A stretch of 64,000 nt of DNA from contig OX463846.1 of NCBI GenBank assembly GCA_949825065.1, positions 18,730,421 to 18,794,420 of the forward strand, given 5' to 3'. Position 1 is the first letter of the stretch; each line of letters starts with the position of its first letter. The translations under genes and the position numbers were made by a program. This document shows, piece after piece, positions 22,271 to 32,660 of the stretch. The DNA comes from Odontocerum albicorne. Lineage: Eukaryota; Arthropoda; Insecta; Trichoptera; Odontoceridae. The notes under the pieces are model-generated. The model had not been told where the DNA came from, ran no database searches, and worked only from the letters and a program-made list of their open reading frames with translations.

Positions 22271-22814
22271 CTGAAAGATAAATATGTCGTTATTATTTTA
22301 ATACCCACAATACCTTTATATCACTTAGAACATATATCATTTTAACAGAAGACAGTATAAATTATAATCATAAACTTTATATATTTGTCCTTAAGACTAA
22401 AAAACTTCACTGAAACATTCACACTCTGTATTCACTCATTAACACTTAAATCTTAAACTATCATTCTAGTCACATCATAATCTCAATAATCATATCAAAA
22501 TATCTACAGCACTCTTCATAATACACTCTACATTCCCATCAGCCATTTACTTCAAAAGCTCGTAATTCCTCTTAAAGCACGGAGACATACAAAAGCTCGT
22601 AATTCCTCACTTACACCTCCCAAAGAGCCACCATATTACACTTTTTTTTTTAATTTAAATGCACGAGATTATAAAAATTACCACTGAATACTAATTTATA
22701 TCACAACTACCTATGATTATATATTTAAATGCATTCAACATCACAATACGTATCTTTACTTCTCATCTCGATCCTCTTTCTTGCGAGCACATATATTATA
22801 TTATTGTATAATAT
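22271..22814. other. Nothing recognised; short direct repeat
   Basis: 'caaaagctcgtaattcctc' occurs twice, about 37 bases apart (22553 and 22590). Otherwise the stretch is AT-rich with no frame. Confidence 0.45.
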
Positions 22815-23016
22815 TACACTTTCGTTTTTTCAATATAACCTGGCAAACTTATTACCATATGACAATATTTTCTAGCCAACCAAAAATATGTAAAAGAGGC
22901 CTTAAGTAAAACCAGACTGGAATCCTTTTTATTTTTAATCTGAGCTGCAACGGGAATCGAACCCGCAACCTCTGGGTTGTCAGACTAGCGTCTTACCAAC
23001 TAGGCCACGGAAGTTG
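22815..23016 (-). mobile_element. tRNA-headed SINE, best-preserved head
   Basis: On the minus strand the head has the A box TGGCCTAGTTGGTAAGA (23007-22991) and a perfect B box GGTTCGATTCC (22963-22953), so a polymerase III promoter may be intact. The body 'ggattccagtctggttttacttaaggcctctttta' and 'ggttggctag' is shared with copies at 32437, 36225, 39027 and 56290. The tail beyond 22870 is partly kept (caggttatatt). It is not a tRNA gene: the sequence continues into the SINE body, and there is no acceptor-stem closure. Confidence 0.85.
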
Positions 23017-23940
23017 TTATGAATTCGTTCTAAATGGTATCATATTCTAGTGAAACAATATCTTGTCCAAAGAAAAATACTTAACAGAGGGATTTTTTTT
23101 GCGTTCTTTGGTTACATATACGTATTACGGTTTTATTCTTGCTATTGACTTTATGTACTCGTATGTTATATTTATTGTTTCTCAATTCATCGTTTCTCAA
23201 TTTATCAAATCATGATGCATCTCTATAATATAGTTAGCGAATTCCAAAAAATAATATTAGACAAACAACGATTATGTTCTTGAATCTTTAGAAACCGCAA
23301 TCATTACGTCTAAAGATAGCCTAAGAAAAGTAGAAACTCTTTTCTCAGTGATAGTACAATTAGTAGAATATCTACGTAATATCATTATATTAAGTTTTTC
23401 TTCTTTCTCTTGAGTAAGATCTTTTGGTTATCACCAGGTTGACTCCCAGATATACTTCCATATTTTTGGGAGTCTTCCTAGAAGCCTACTAATAAGTATT
23501 CCATGCATTACCATGTCGAGAACTCTTTATTTATCCATCCTTTAGTATTTTCTGTAGTTTATACCCCATCTCACAAATTATTATATTTCTCAAATTTTGA
23601 CATATGATGCCTCCTAGTTGGTTGTATACTGTATACAATGAAAGTGTTAGATGATAAAAAACAATACAGAAGATTTTCTTGAATACAGAAGATTTTCCCT
23701 TAATCTTTAAATGCGTTGTCTCAAATGGCTCTGAGGGTTTTAATTTCCTTAGTTCTGTGCATATTTTTTATTTTTGTTGTATATTCCGTAAGACATGTTT
23801 GGCCTCTCACATTCAATGTCAATTTTGACTTTAGTCAGTTCTCACTTCTATGTCGTTTCAGTAACTATTTCTTGGTCTTTTATTTCTACGTGGAAAGTAT
23901 TGAGGGTGATATTTAAGTCTCAGCCCTTGTTCAGTAGGTT
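23017..23940. other. AT-rich, nothing recognised
   Basis: Contains one TACTCGTA octamer (23156) and a SINE-tail-like 'ggttgtatactgtatacaatg' trace near 23618-23640. No gene. Confidence 0.45.
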
Positions 23941-24228
23941 TGTCATCAATTAGAAGTATTTATCATAAATCAGTTGAAAGTTTTATTATGTCATCAATAA
24001 GAAGTATTTATCATAAATCAGTTGATAGTTTTATTATGTCATCAATAAGAAGTATTTATCATAAATCAGTTGATAGTTTTATTATGTCATCAATAAGAAG
24101 TATTTATCATAAATCAGTTGATAGTTTTATTATGTCATCAATAAGAAGTATTTATCATAAATCAGTTGATAGTTTCATTATGTCATCAATAAGAAGTATT
24201 TATCATAAATCAGTTGATAGTTTTATTA
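23941..24228 (+). repeat. 48-bp minisatellite, 6 units
   Basis: Six head-to-tail units of 48 bp, nearly identical. Units 1 and 5 carry single changes. Because 48 is a multiple of 3 the array stays open and reads as a repeated 16-residue peptide (SSIRSIYHKSVDSFIM). There is no ATG outside the repeats and no codon signal, so I treat it as DNA repeat, not gene. Confidence 0.95.
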
Positions 24229-25749
24229 TTCAATATATGTTTATCCGTGATTGATAATAAGAAAACCTACTTGAAGTATTGCTAAGGCAAATCAAGATAT
24301 TCCAAACGCAAGTTTGATCATTTTCTGTAACGAAAATAATTAAATCGAATAGAATCAAAATCTACTATGACGGTTTATTTTATAAAAAAAATATTACAAA
24401 TCACCCATTTATATTTCAATTAAGATTTATCAGTGATTTTGAAATAACATTAATAAAATATAAACCAAAAAATCTCAAAATTCCGTGGAATGCACTTACG
24501 ACCGAACTCATAGTCGAACTTTAATCTTAACTTTTTTTACAAAATAATAGTATTTTAAGTTTTTTTTTCATGCAACTTTGTCATAATTTTCTTAAAATAA
24601 TGGAATAACTTGGTGTAGTTATATCTCTTGAAAGCTTCGAGCATGTTAAATGAGAAAACTACAAATCACGTTATTTCACGTAAGGAATTAGTGTTCAGGT
24701 TAGGCTACAAATTTAGAACTAACTCAATAAAAAAATTGTCAGAATCATTCCTGAATATTTAAAACTTAATCAAGACTAACATACGAATACTTCATTTCAT
24801 TGTTGGCCCGTTATAATAAATTAAGAGTATCATGAATAAGTTTCACTGCAACTAACATTTTCACCGTGATCATCAGTACTTCAACCCTGAATATTACCAG
24901 CATCCCTCCTAAAATTGTCTACAAAATACGTACGTCTATATAATATACCTACGATAGTCCTCCGTCTCCTCTTTCTACTACACACTGATAGATCTCTGAA
25001 CAGAGCCTTCCTAGCAGTTTTTGTATCCTGCATGCGATGTAAATATCTCAACGTGTCTAACAAAAAGTTGATTAAAATTAAATACATGTCAGTAATGTTC
25101 CAAAGCTTTTATATCACATTCATCAGGATGTGGGTTTCCCGGAACTTGATTTCAATGACATTTACGACTTCTGAAGCGGAAACATAGTTTACATTCCTAA
25201 TTTACAGAAGATATGGAATTATTAAAGTTAAAATCAAATGAAAACTTTTGCCATCCAAAATATGGTCCCCACCTTGTTTCTCGATGCCTTCAATCGCTTC
25301 CATTTTGCTCTTAATTCATTTTGTCGCCTTAACCCCATTTGACATTCCCAGAGTCTCAATTGTCTAAAGTTGTGTTATTTGTCATCAAACAAACTTTGTC
25401 TTCATCGCAGGAACTGAACTTATTAATTTTATTCTTGAATATTCATTCAAAGAGAACGAGCGAGAGAAATGGGCGCGGGAAAATCACTGAGATAAACAGA
25501 TTCTAAAGAGATTTTTTCGTGAAGAATTTTGGATTCCCTATTTTTTTTTCAAAAATATGAAAAATACTTATCTCCAAAACGATATTGTTAACACAAAATC
25601 CAATTATTGATTTAAATGTTTACGACCCGTGATTGTAAATATACTTTAACTGAAAATAAAATATTCATCTACTGAAATAATGCTATATTTTGAACAATTT
25701 TAAATTTTATTTCGTAATATACCCTTTAATATGTATCCGAAATAGTAAA
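24229..25749. other. AT-rich, nothing recognised
   Basis: 25250-25400 is of moderate complexity. The 24881-25187 frames on both strands overlap each other and have no domain. Confidence 0.45.
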
Positions 25750-26075
25750 CCGGACATATTGAAGAACGTGCCAGGAATACAATTCTATCTTTGGTCCTAG
25801 AAATTGAGTTTTTGCGTTTATAACCACTCGAGTAGACATGGAACTCTTTGTTATGTTAGTAATTGCACGTGTTAGCAATACATCAGCATGTAAGGTGCAA
25901 CTATACTCGTATTCGAGTTCGTCTAGCGAGTGAGAACATTATTATCAGATAACCTATTTTACCAGATTGGGACGCTATTTTTTTATTGGGTACCATCGGG
26001 AATTGAACCCAAAATCCTCTGGAGGAAATCTAACGTCTTACCAACTAGGCCAAGAAGGTCATCAATTTCGATTGA
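25750..26075 (-). mobile_element. tRNA-headed SINE, long-tail type
   Basis: The head on the minus strand (26075-25990) reads 'gaccttcttggcctagttggtaagacgtt' with a B-box remnant 'gggttcaattccc'. The body near 25760-25920 matches the 34477 copy (ggcc/tccagaaattg, accactggagta). Confidence 0.65.
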
Positions 26076-26260
26076 ATTTCGATTGATCTTCATGATTGAA
26101 TATCAAAATTTAGAAATGAAAACCTAAATTTAAAGAAAAGCGTCACGTGAACAGCAATCAATAAAAATGTGATTGAAGTTAATTTTGAATTAGTGAGTGT
26201 TTGTACAACAGTGACCAAGACGCATAAGGCACAATGATTCTGCTAAAAATGTATCCAAAA

Positions 26261-26830
26261 TCTATATAAATAAAAATGTAAATGTTCGAGTATTAAAAAT
26301 CTCTAATCTCCGAAAGTTCTTCACCGATTGCTTTGAAATTTTGACAAAAGGTTGCATTCGTATACGAAAATATTTATATAGTTTTTTTTATATACGGTTG
26401 TATATAAAAAAGTGCATAAATTAGACTAAATAACGGGAGCGCCTCCTGCAGCGACACACGCAAACTAAATAATTCTCATTGACAGTTATGTCACATTGCA
26501 TTTTCGACGTTTCGGAATTAATATTAAATATTAAACAATAAATATCTATGTAAATAAAAATGTTAATGTTCTTTAATTAAAAATCTCCAATCAGCGAAAG
26601 TTCTTCACGGATTGTTTTGAAATTTTGACAGTTCCATTTTGATTTTGAATATTAAATATTAAATATTAAATAATTAAATATTAAATAATTAAATATTAAA
26701 TAATTAAATATTAAATAATTTAATATTAAATAATTTAATATTAAATAATTAAATATGAAAAAATTTAATATTAAATATTTAATAATAAATATTAAATATT
26801 TAAATAATAAATATTAAATTTTCAAATACG
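26261..26830 (+). repeat. Helitron 5' terminus, second nested 5' module and AT-repeat tract
   Basis: Module 1 starts at 26261 and has 'cgcctcctgcagcgacac' near 26435. Module 2 starts TCTATGTAAATAAAAATG at 26545, inside the AT repeat that closes module 1. From 26640 to 26825 there is an expanded attaaata/taatatt array. Confidence 0.8.
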
Positions 26831-26956
26831 TTTATTGAAAAATAGCGCCATCTGCTTGGACGTAAAGAATACTAAATTTTTATCTGCCATTTTGTACTGC
26901 GCCATCGTAATAGCTGTGCGCTTTTAATCCGGTGTTTTTAAACTGTTTTTTATTAT

Positions 26957-27126
26957 TGCATGTCAAGCTCTGAATTTATTGGAGAACGACCGACACTGGG
27001 ATGTATGCATTAATGACACGTGCAACATGTCACATCCAAATCAAATTCGTGCATTGTTTGCAATGTCTTTCTTTAACATTTAATTAATTCCAATAATCTC
27101 TCCCTTTTCTCAACATTTAATTAGTT
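26957..27126 (+). repeat. 170-bp direct repeat, copy 1
   Basis: It appears identical base for base to 27635-27804. It encodes CQALNLLENDRHWDVCINDT of the Helitron protein and then the non-Helitron ending that follows the FAM breakpoint. Confidence 0.9.
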
Positions 27127-27296
27127 ACGATTAGTGGTGAATTTAAACTGTATCGATTGATTTTCATTTGAACTCATGGTATGTATCTGTGTATGTTTTA
27201 TATATTTGAATTATTAAAATGAATTCTTCTTTTTCAGTGCAATCGATCTGCTTTAGTTCATCAAAAGTATAGTTCGTTTATTTCACAGCTGCAAAT

Positions 27297-27761
27297 GTGC
27301 AACAAATAGCCCTGAATCCACCGGCTACAACGTTAACTGCTTTCTTCACGTTATGTCAAAATGACACGTTTGCGAAAACACTGCTGTATTCGGAAGTGCC
27401 TACGTATTACACGTGGAATGCGAGTAGAAAATCATTTGGACGACGCAAACGAGGAGAGCGTATCAACGGACAACCTGGCATATTAAAAAAAACTACGATA
27501 GGCAGACTGTACACCGTGCATCCCAATCAAGATGAATGCTTCTTTCTTCGCATGCTGTTAGTAAATGTGCCCGGTCCAACGTATTTCCAGCAATTGAGAA
27601 TTGTCAATGGTGTTATACGTGCCACTTTACGCAATGCATGTCAAGCTCTGAATTTATTGGAGAACGACCGACACTGGGATGTATGCATTAATGACACGTG
27701 CAACATGTCACATCCAAATCAAATTCGTGCATTGTTTGCAATGTCTTTCTTTAACATTTAA
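27297..27761 (+). pseudogene. Helitron protein, segment between Rep and helicase (154 codons)
   Basis: The frame has no ATG at its start. It reads LTAFFTLCQNDTFAKTLLYS, YYTWNASRKSFGRRKRGERI, TTIGRLYTVHPNQDECFFLR and CQALNLLENDRHWDVC. This is the part of the Helitron protein directly before the linker found at 12319-11945. After IRALFAM the true sequence (continuing into LTACSPS) is replaced by SFFNI and a stop. It is preceded by the intron-like leader (27225-27270) and followed by a helicase-C piece. Confidence 0.88.
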
Positions 27762-27804
27762 TTAATTCCAATAATCTCTCCCTTTTCTCAACATTTAATT
27801 AGTT
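27635..27804 (+). repeat. 170-bp direct repeat, copy 2
   Basis: Same sequence as 26957-27126. Here it is in its original context, continuous with the Helitron coding frame upstream, so this is the likely parent copy. Confidence 0.9.
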
Positions 27805-27878
27805 CCAATTAGCTCTGTATTTCCTTAACAATACTCCTATTTGACAAATATTTCCTTAACAATACTCCTATTTGACAA

Positions 27879-28079
27879 ATGCGTATTCAGCTGCAAAACG
27901 ATCGATCAGCTGAGATATTCTCACATCAATTGCTGGAAATTGGGAACGGAAAGGTGCCGGTTGATATAACCTCAGGACGAATTTCATTTCCTCAAAACTT
28001 CTGCAATTTAGTGACGTCAAAAGAAGATTTGGTTGAAAAAGTATTTCTTTATATTCAAATCAATTACAAGAATCAGTAG
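27879..28079 (+). pseudogene. Helitron helicase C-part fragment
   Basis: MRIQLQNDRSAEIFSHQLLE, VPVDITSGRISFPQNFCNLV and SKEDLVEKVFLYIQINYKN: the same region as the minus-strand 13490-13790. It starts with an ATG only by chance. It ends at a TAG just after NYKNQ, where the intact protein continues with HDWLSERA. The front is joined to a twice-repeated 'aatactcctatttgacaaat' (27830-27880), also present at 13775-13820. Confidence 0.85.
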
Positions 28080-28184
28080 GAATATCAAAAGTACCTTTTT
28101 TATATAGAATTTAATTTTATATCTATGTTTATCTTTCAAAATCTATCAACTAGTATGTAGAAATAGAGATTTTTTTAAATTAGT

Positions 28185-28725
28185 TTGATATTCATCCGTT
28201 TGAATCAGACCAAGCTTCGCTCTGAAGAATACGTTCATTTTCGAGATGGAGTTGTAAATGCCGGTAATACAACTAACGTTGGAAGACTAACGATTTTGGC
28301 ATCTTCATATACAGGCAGTCCACTTTATATACATGAGTACACTCAAGATGCAATTGCGTATGTTCGTCCCTACGGGTGTCCAGATCTATTCACTACAATC
28401 ACATGCAATCCAGCTTGGGACGATATACAACAGATCTTATTTCCTGGGCAATCGCTGGTGGATAGGCATGACATCACAGCACGTATTTTCAGACAGAAGC
28501 TGAAATCGCTGATGAATTTCATGGTAAACATGAAGTGTTTGGGTCTGTGCGCTGCTGGATGTACTCAGTGTAATGGCAAAAGGGAGGATTACCACATGAA
28601 CATATACTAATCTGCCTCTATAACAAAATCACTTTAAACGAAATCGACGATGTAATATGCGCTGAAATACCCGATGTGGACGTCGATAAGGATCTGCACG
28701 AAGTTGTGACGAAAAATATGATACA
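28185..28725 (+). pseudogene. Helitron Rep domain (HUH nuclease), frameshifted, HUH changed to H-E-H
   Basis: The first frame (to 28610) reads NQTKLRSEEYVHFRDGVVNA, NVGRLTILASSYTGSPLYIH, ITCNPAWDDIQ and DRHDITARIFRQKLK, the Rep domain that nicks and joins Helitron ends. A shift near 28560-28585 moves the reading to GLPHEHILICLYNKITLNEI, so the two-His motif (usually HAH) is H-E-H at 28595-28603. It continues to DVDVDKDLHEVVTKNMIH (about 28725) and is then cut. The Tyr motif that would follow is missing. Inactive. Confidence 0.88.
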
Positions 28726-29012
28726 TTCTTGCCGCCAAGAACAAAGACGTCTACGAACTTAACAATATTATTCAGTTCATTTTTTAATGTTTCACAATTT
28801 TATATGTTTTTGCTATAACTTTCTTTCTTATTTTTCAGTGCAATCGATCGGATTTAGTTCATCAAAATGTCAAGGAAGCAGCAGAGCGACGTGTAGCCAG
28901 ACTTGAGGATGCACGATTGCGAGCACGGCGATCGCGTTCTGCAGATTCAAAACTGCTTCGTTCTCAACAGAATGTACGCGACAGGCTGATAGTGGCTGAA
29001 AGAGGTCAGTAG
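28725..29012 (+). pseudogene. Helicase-C end, leader, and Helitron N-terminal fragment
   Basis: 28726-28768 carries the LAAKNKDVYELNNIIQ block, out of frame with Rep. 28770-28860 is the leader ending in a pyrimidine tract plus CAG. From 28867 the frame reads KEAAERRVARLEDARLRARR and SRSADSKLLRSQQNVRDRL, the basic N-terminal domain, then a stop at about 29010. The N-terminal domain lies after the helicase, so the gene order is permuted. Confidence 0.8.
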
Positions 29013-29167
29013 GAATAGCAAAAGTATTTTTTTTTTTAAATTAGTTTCAATTATCTCTCTGTCTTCCCTTAACATTTAATTAGTAACAATTATCTCTCTG
29101 TCTTCCCTTAACAATTAGGTACTTTTATGTTTCGCAATTTTATATGTTGCCTGAAATACTCTACTTT

Positions 29168-29410
29168 GTGAGAAGAAGAATTGGTTGAAAAAGTATTTCC
29201 CAATATTCAAATCAATTATAAGAATCACGATTAGCTGAGTGAACGAGCTATTATTGCCGCCAAGAACAAAGACATCTACGAACTTAACAATATTATTCAG
29301 TTCCTTTTTTAATGTTTCGCAATTTTATATGTTTTTGTTATAACTTTCTTTCTTCTTTTTCAGTGCAATCGATCTGCTTTAGTTCATCAAAATACCGAGG
29401 AAGCAGCATA
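29168..29410 (+). pseudogene. Third plus-strand helicase-C fragment and leader
   Basis: EELVEKVFPNIQINYKNHD, a TAG in place of Trp, then LSERAIIAAKNKDIYELNNI (to about 29308). The leader follows with the same breakpoint after NIIQ. The leader's CAG (29363) is followed by the MPRRR-type start region, which is cut after 'ggaagcagca'. Confidence 0.8.
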
Positions 29411-29628
29411 ATAATTACAAAATAATTAAACAAACAGATTGGTTTCATTATTTTGTATAATATAAGACGTTGTTATTTGTAAAATATGTGAAAATAGATA
29501 TTTTAAGGCAGTATGTTTTGATTTACAAAATATTACGTATAAAAATGAAATATGCACTTGGTTCATAACTTTGCCTTCATAATTAATTAAGATTTACGTT
29601 TTCAACATATCATTACATTCCGAGTGAA

Positions 29629-29803
29629 TTGACATACGTCTTCCAAAAGTGGTACTCGTTGTGGGTTCCATTTTCATCCGGACTTTCACCTGGTCTTGAT
29701 TTGTTGATATTTGTCATACGACAAAAAACTGCTCTGTATGTCAATGCCAACGCGCTTGGATGTTTGTCCTTGCGACTTGTTGATGGTGATGACTTAACAT
29801 ATG
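29629..29803 (-). pseudogene. Helitron/PIF1-like helicase, last motifs
   Basis: The minus frame from about 29800 reads VITINKSQGQTSKRVGIDIQ and then SSFLSY. TINKSQGQT is the helicase motif V region of PIF1/Helitron helicases, and the FSHGQ.YVA.SR motif that should follow is degraded and probably frameshifted. It lies 220 bp past the plus-strand mosaic, in the opposite orientation, so it is a separate relic. Confidence 0.6.
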
Positions 29804-30399
29804 TAAGAATAATGAGAAATTGTCGTCACTTTAATAATAATGTCAATATCGTTTCAGTCTAAACCGAATCTATTTGTAATTTGAAAACAATATCGCTGCA
29901 ATAACACTCGAAAACGGCCTCCGTTGTGATGAAGTTCCAATAAAAATCTCTCAAGATCAGTCAGGTTCCATTGTACATTACTTTTTTTTTAGAATTAGAT
30001 TGCGCAGTAGCATAATGATAACTTTTTTTCCACAGAGTGCGTGGTGATATGCCTGGTAGAGTTTGACTTTTAAGGACTTAAAAGTGTAGTTTAACGTAAC
30101 ATTGGGGGTATCTAAGATTATAGAGTCAGCGCTATAAAAAAAATATTCTCGAACTGGCATCAGATTTATAATATTTTGATTCATATCAAGAGTCTGCTGA
30201 CTTGCAGGGGCTACAATAACTCGTTTTGACACTTCTTTAATCAATTGGTTACTAAATTTGTGTACTAAAGATGAAATTGAAAAGGTATCCTGTATTAATA
30301 ATTTATTATAAAAGTGCAGCTATTATTGATGTCTTCAATTGGTGGGTGCTTGCTCATGCAGTGTTGAAAGAGCAATTTAATTAACTAGTTTTTTACCTT
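29804..30399. other. AT-rich, nothing recognised
   Basis: The minus frame at 29978-30244 has no domain. Confidence 0.45.
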
Positions 30400-30565
30400 C
30401 AAATTATCGTATTATAAGTTCAGGACCAAAATGTAACACATCATTTTGATTCGTATTTCAAAGTAAATTGACACTTCACTCCATTCATATGACAGTTCAA
30501 AACCAAAAGGTATCAATATAATTCGTATTTCAAAGGAAATGGGCACTTCACTCTAATGTAATCTA
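30400..30565 (+). repeat. Two diverged tandem copies of about 75 bp
   Basis: 'ttca.gaccaaaa' followed by 'attcgtatttcaaag.aaat' and 'cacttcactc' occurs at 30418-30483 and again at 30494-30556. No known family. Confidence 0.65.
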
Positions 30566-31179
30566 TCAGTTTTCTTTCAAATTTGTTTACAAAGAAAAAG
30601 TTAGGCACAAAGCTGGACTAATAAATATTAAATATCAATACGTGTTAAAATACAAAGTGTTCTTTTTATTATATCGAAGAACACTTTTGATGAATAAGCG
30701 CGAAAAAAACAAGAAAGAAATATTTATTTCAGAAAGAAGTATTTATTTATTTCATACAGAAGATAAATAAATAAAAATGATAATTGCGTAAAATCGAAAC
30801 CATTGTAAGATAGGGAAGAAAGAGAACATTGTATTGGTAGGAGCATGTTTGAAGACAAAGATGAGACCCGGTTTCTCCATAAAGGTTCACCTGGTCATCA
30901 CATAAGAAACTTATCAATAGGCAGTCTTGTAAAAAGACCGAGGAAGAGATGGCAGTTAACATCCCAGGAATATCAGAAGAATAAGACCAAAAACATACTA
31001 CAAGAATGTTTACAATTAATTTATCATTGATTTATGAATATTGCTGGGAAACGTAAAATAAATTTAAACATTGTTCATTTTTCAATAAACAATACTAATT
31101 ATAATAATATGCTGCCTAAGTAAGCACAAAAGAGGAATTGCATCATTATATACTGAATATGTTATAGAACATGTATTAG
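30566..31179. other. AT-rich; possible LINE trace
   Basis: The 61-codon frame at 30845-31030 contains RPRKRWQ, which resembles the basic block after LINE RT, but the rest does not fit. It is too weak to call. Confidence 0.35.
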
Positions 31180-31600
31180 AGTGAACGATGCCTTAACTGA
31201 ATGGTTAAATATTTCAAAAGGAGTAACAGAAGGTTTTGTTATGTCGCCTTGGTTGTTAAATAAATTTACATGAATGTGTGCAGGAACAACAAAGGTCAAT
31301 GTGTGGCGTACAAATGTCGAATGGGAATGTGTGCAGATTGCTGTGTTTTGATCACATTGTAGTGTCAGAGGAGAGTAATGATAAATTACAGAGACTGATA
31401 ATTAAAATTTGTGAGAGATGTGAACAGACAGATCTAGGAATGAATGTTGTAAAATCCACATTCATGGCGATAGAAAAGTGTGAAAGGAAAAATAAATGTA
31501 ATAAATACATGCGTGAGCAATAAAGTATGAGAGCATATTGAGAAATTGTGATATTTGGGTGGTATTTTCTCAGATGATAGAATAGTTATGAGGTATAACT
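31180..31600 (+). pseudogene. LINE reverse transcriptase relic
   Basis: The frames read SKGVTEGFVMSPWLLNKF, a decayed S.GVRQG.VMSPWLFN motif, then LLCFDHIVVSEESNDKLQRL, where the catalytic F/YADD has become CFDH, then LGMNVVKSTFMAIEKCER, the motif after the catalytic loop. A frameshift separates the first and second blocks. It is the only clear plus-strand RT palm domain in the window and is inactive by loss of the catalytic Asp pair. Confidence 0.75.
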
Positions 31601-31739
31601 ATAGAGACACTTAAATATATAGGTACTAGTATTGTAACGTATGCGTCACCTAAAAAATATGATTTATGTATATTTTCTAGTTTTGTTTGACATATAAAGA
31701 TGTTTTGTTTAATATTTAAAATGTACTTGCTGTGTACCA

Positions 31740-32000
31740 ATTGAAATTAAATGTTCCTTATGCGTGGCCTTCGCAATAGCTACTATCAAAAGTCGGCCGG
31801 CCCATGCAAGCGAAAAACGAGCGAGATACGTAGTATCTCGCAAACCATGACGGCATACACGGGCGAAAATAGGACCTTACGATGAGCGATTGGCCGCACA
31901 TAAGGATCGCAAAACGTCAAAAACACATTCTGAGTTTCTCGAACGTCTAATGTGTTTTACTTACGACCAACTTTTACCTGCTAAAGAAGAATTTCTTCAC
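31740..32000. other. GC- and CpG-rich block of unknown origin
   Basis: Unlike its flanks this block is rich in CpG and G+C. It contains the 21-bp perfect palindrome at 31821-31841. No frame is long. It could be an LTR or promoter fragment of an unseen retroelement, or a host regulatory block. Confidence 0.35.
31821..31841. repeat. Perfect short palindrome
   Basis: 9-bp arms GCGAGATAC / GTATCTCGC around gta. It lies inside the GC-rich block. Confidence 0.85.
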
Positions 32001-32436
32001 CCTGCTACGTTTCACCGGAAAGCATAAATTGAATCGAAACCTTCGAATATTGAGCGGCAACCATCCACCACCATTCTACAGTTTGTACTGGTGATGTACA
32101 AGTATAATCAAACAAGTCTATATAATCTAGTAAGATCCACAACAGTATTTTGATACCAACTTTGACGTATACACGTACAGGATTATTAGGAGGCGTTAGG
32201 ACGTTCAAGTACGTAATTCAGTTAATATTATTTATTTCAGTAGTAATCAAATCATAATTTAACCGTTTACAAAAGTCGTGGAGATTTGAATTTTTTTTAA
32301 CACAAAACTGTAGCCGAATATAGAAGAAGTCTTGTTAATTCTTCAAAAGCACAAGGTTCGTTCAAATTTGAAATAAACTAGTTTATTACAGATTTTATAA
32401 TCGTTTTAGCTAATCATAATTATATAGCTAACACAA

Positions 32437-32660
32437 TTTATTGTTTTGTTTCGTTGGTAAGACGCGTGTCTCCCAAACGCAGGTTGCGAGTTCAAATCCC
32501 GCTGGAGCCCAGATTTTTTTAAATATATTCCAGTCTGGTTTTCCCTTAAGGACTCTATAACATATTTCGGTTGTGTGGAAGAGATTGCCACGTAGCAATA
32601 CACCCGCTAGGTTGTTGCCACGTAGCAATACACCCGCACTGTATACAACGAATGTGTAAT
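32437..32660 (+). mobile_element. tRNA-headed SINE
   Basis: Head 'gttggtaagacgcg' with B box 'gagttcaaatcccg', body 'attccagtctggttttcccttaa' and tail 'gccacgtagcaatacacccgc..ggttg', which is duplicated here with a 30-bp period (32585 and 32615). It ends with 'ctgtatacaacg'. Confidence 0.8.

Larger units (their letters stand above)
26261..29410 (+). mobile_element. Helitron mosaic, plus strand, 3' end missing
   Basis: It begins with a canonical Helitron 5' terminus TCTATATAAATAAAAATG at 26261, right after an A. It holds, in order: two 5' modules, a duplicated 170-bp segment, Rep-upstream, helicase-C, Rep, helicase-C, leader, N-terminal, helicase-C and leader pieces. No CTRR terminus with hairpin is found at the right side; similarity stops at about 29410 inside a leader/N-terminal joint (ggaagcagca). 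It shares breakpoints with the minus-strand array at 10870-15152. Confidence 0.8.

Noticed and set aside
22940..23016. tRNA gene
   Set aside because: The A and B boxes are good, but the sequence continues into a SINE body shared with several other loci and there is no acceptor stem closure.
23940..24254. 104-codon frame with six copies of a 16-residue peptide
   Set aside because: It is a 48-bp minisatellite read in frame. There is no ATG outside the repeat and no coding context.
27297..27761. Intact domesticated gene
   Set aside because: The frame lacks an ATG, ends at a chimeric junction and is plainly an internal piece of the Helitron protein.
30845..31030. LINE C-terminal fragment (RPRKRWQ)
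   Set aside because: Only seven residues fit; the flanking residues and spacing do not.
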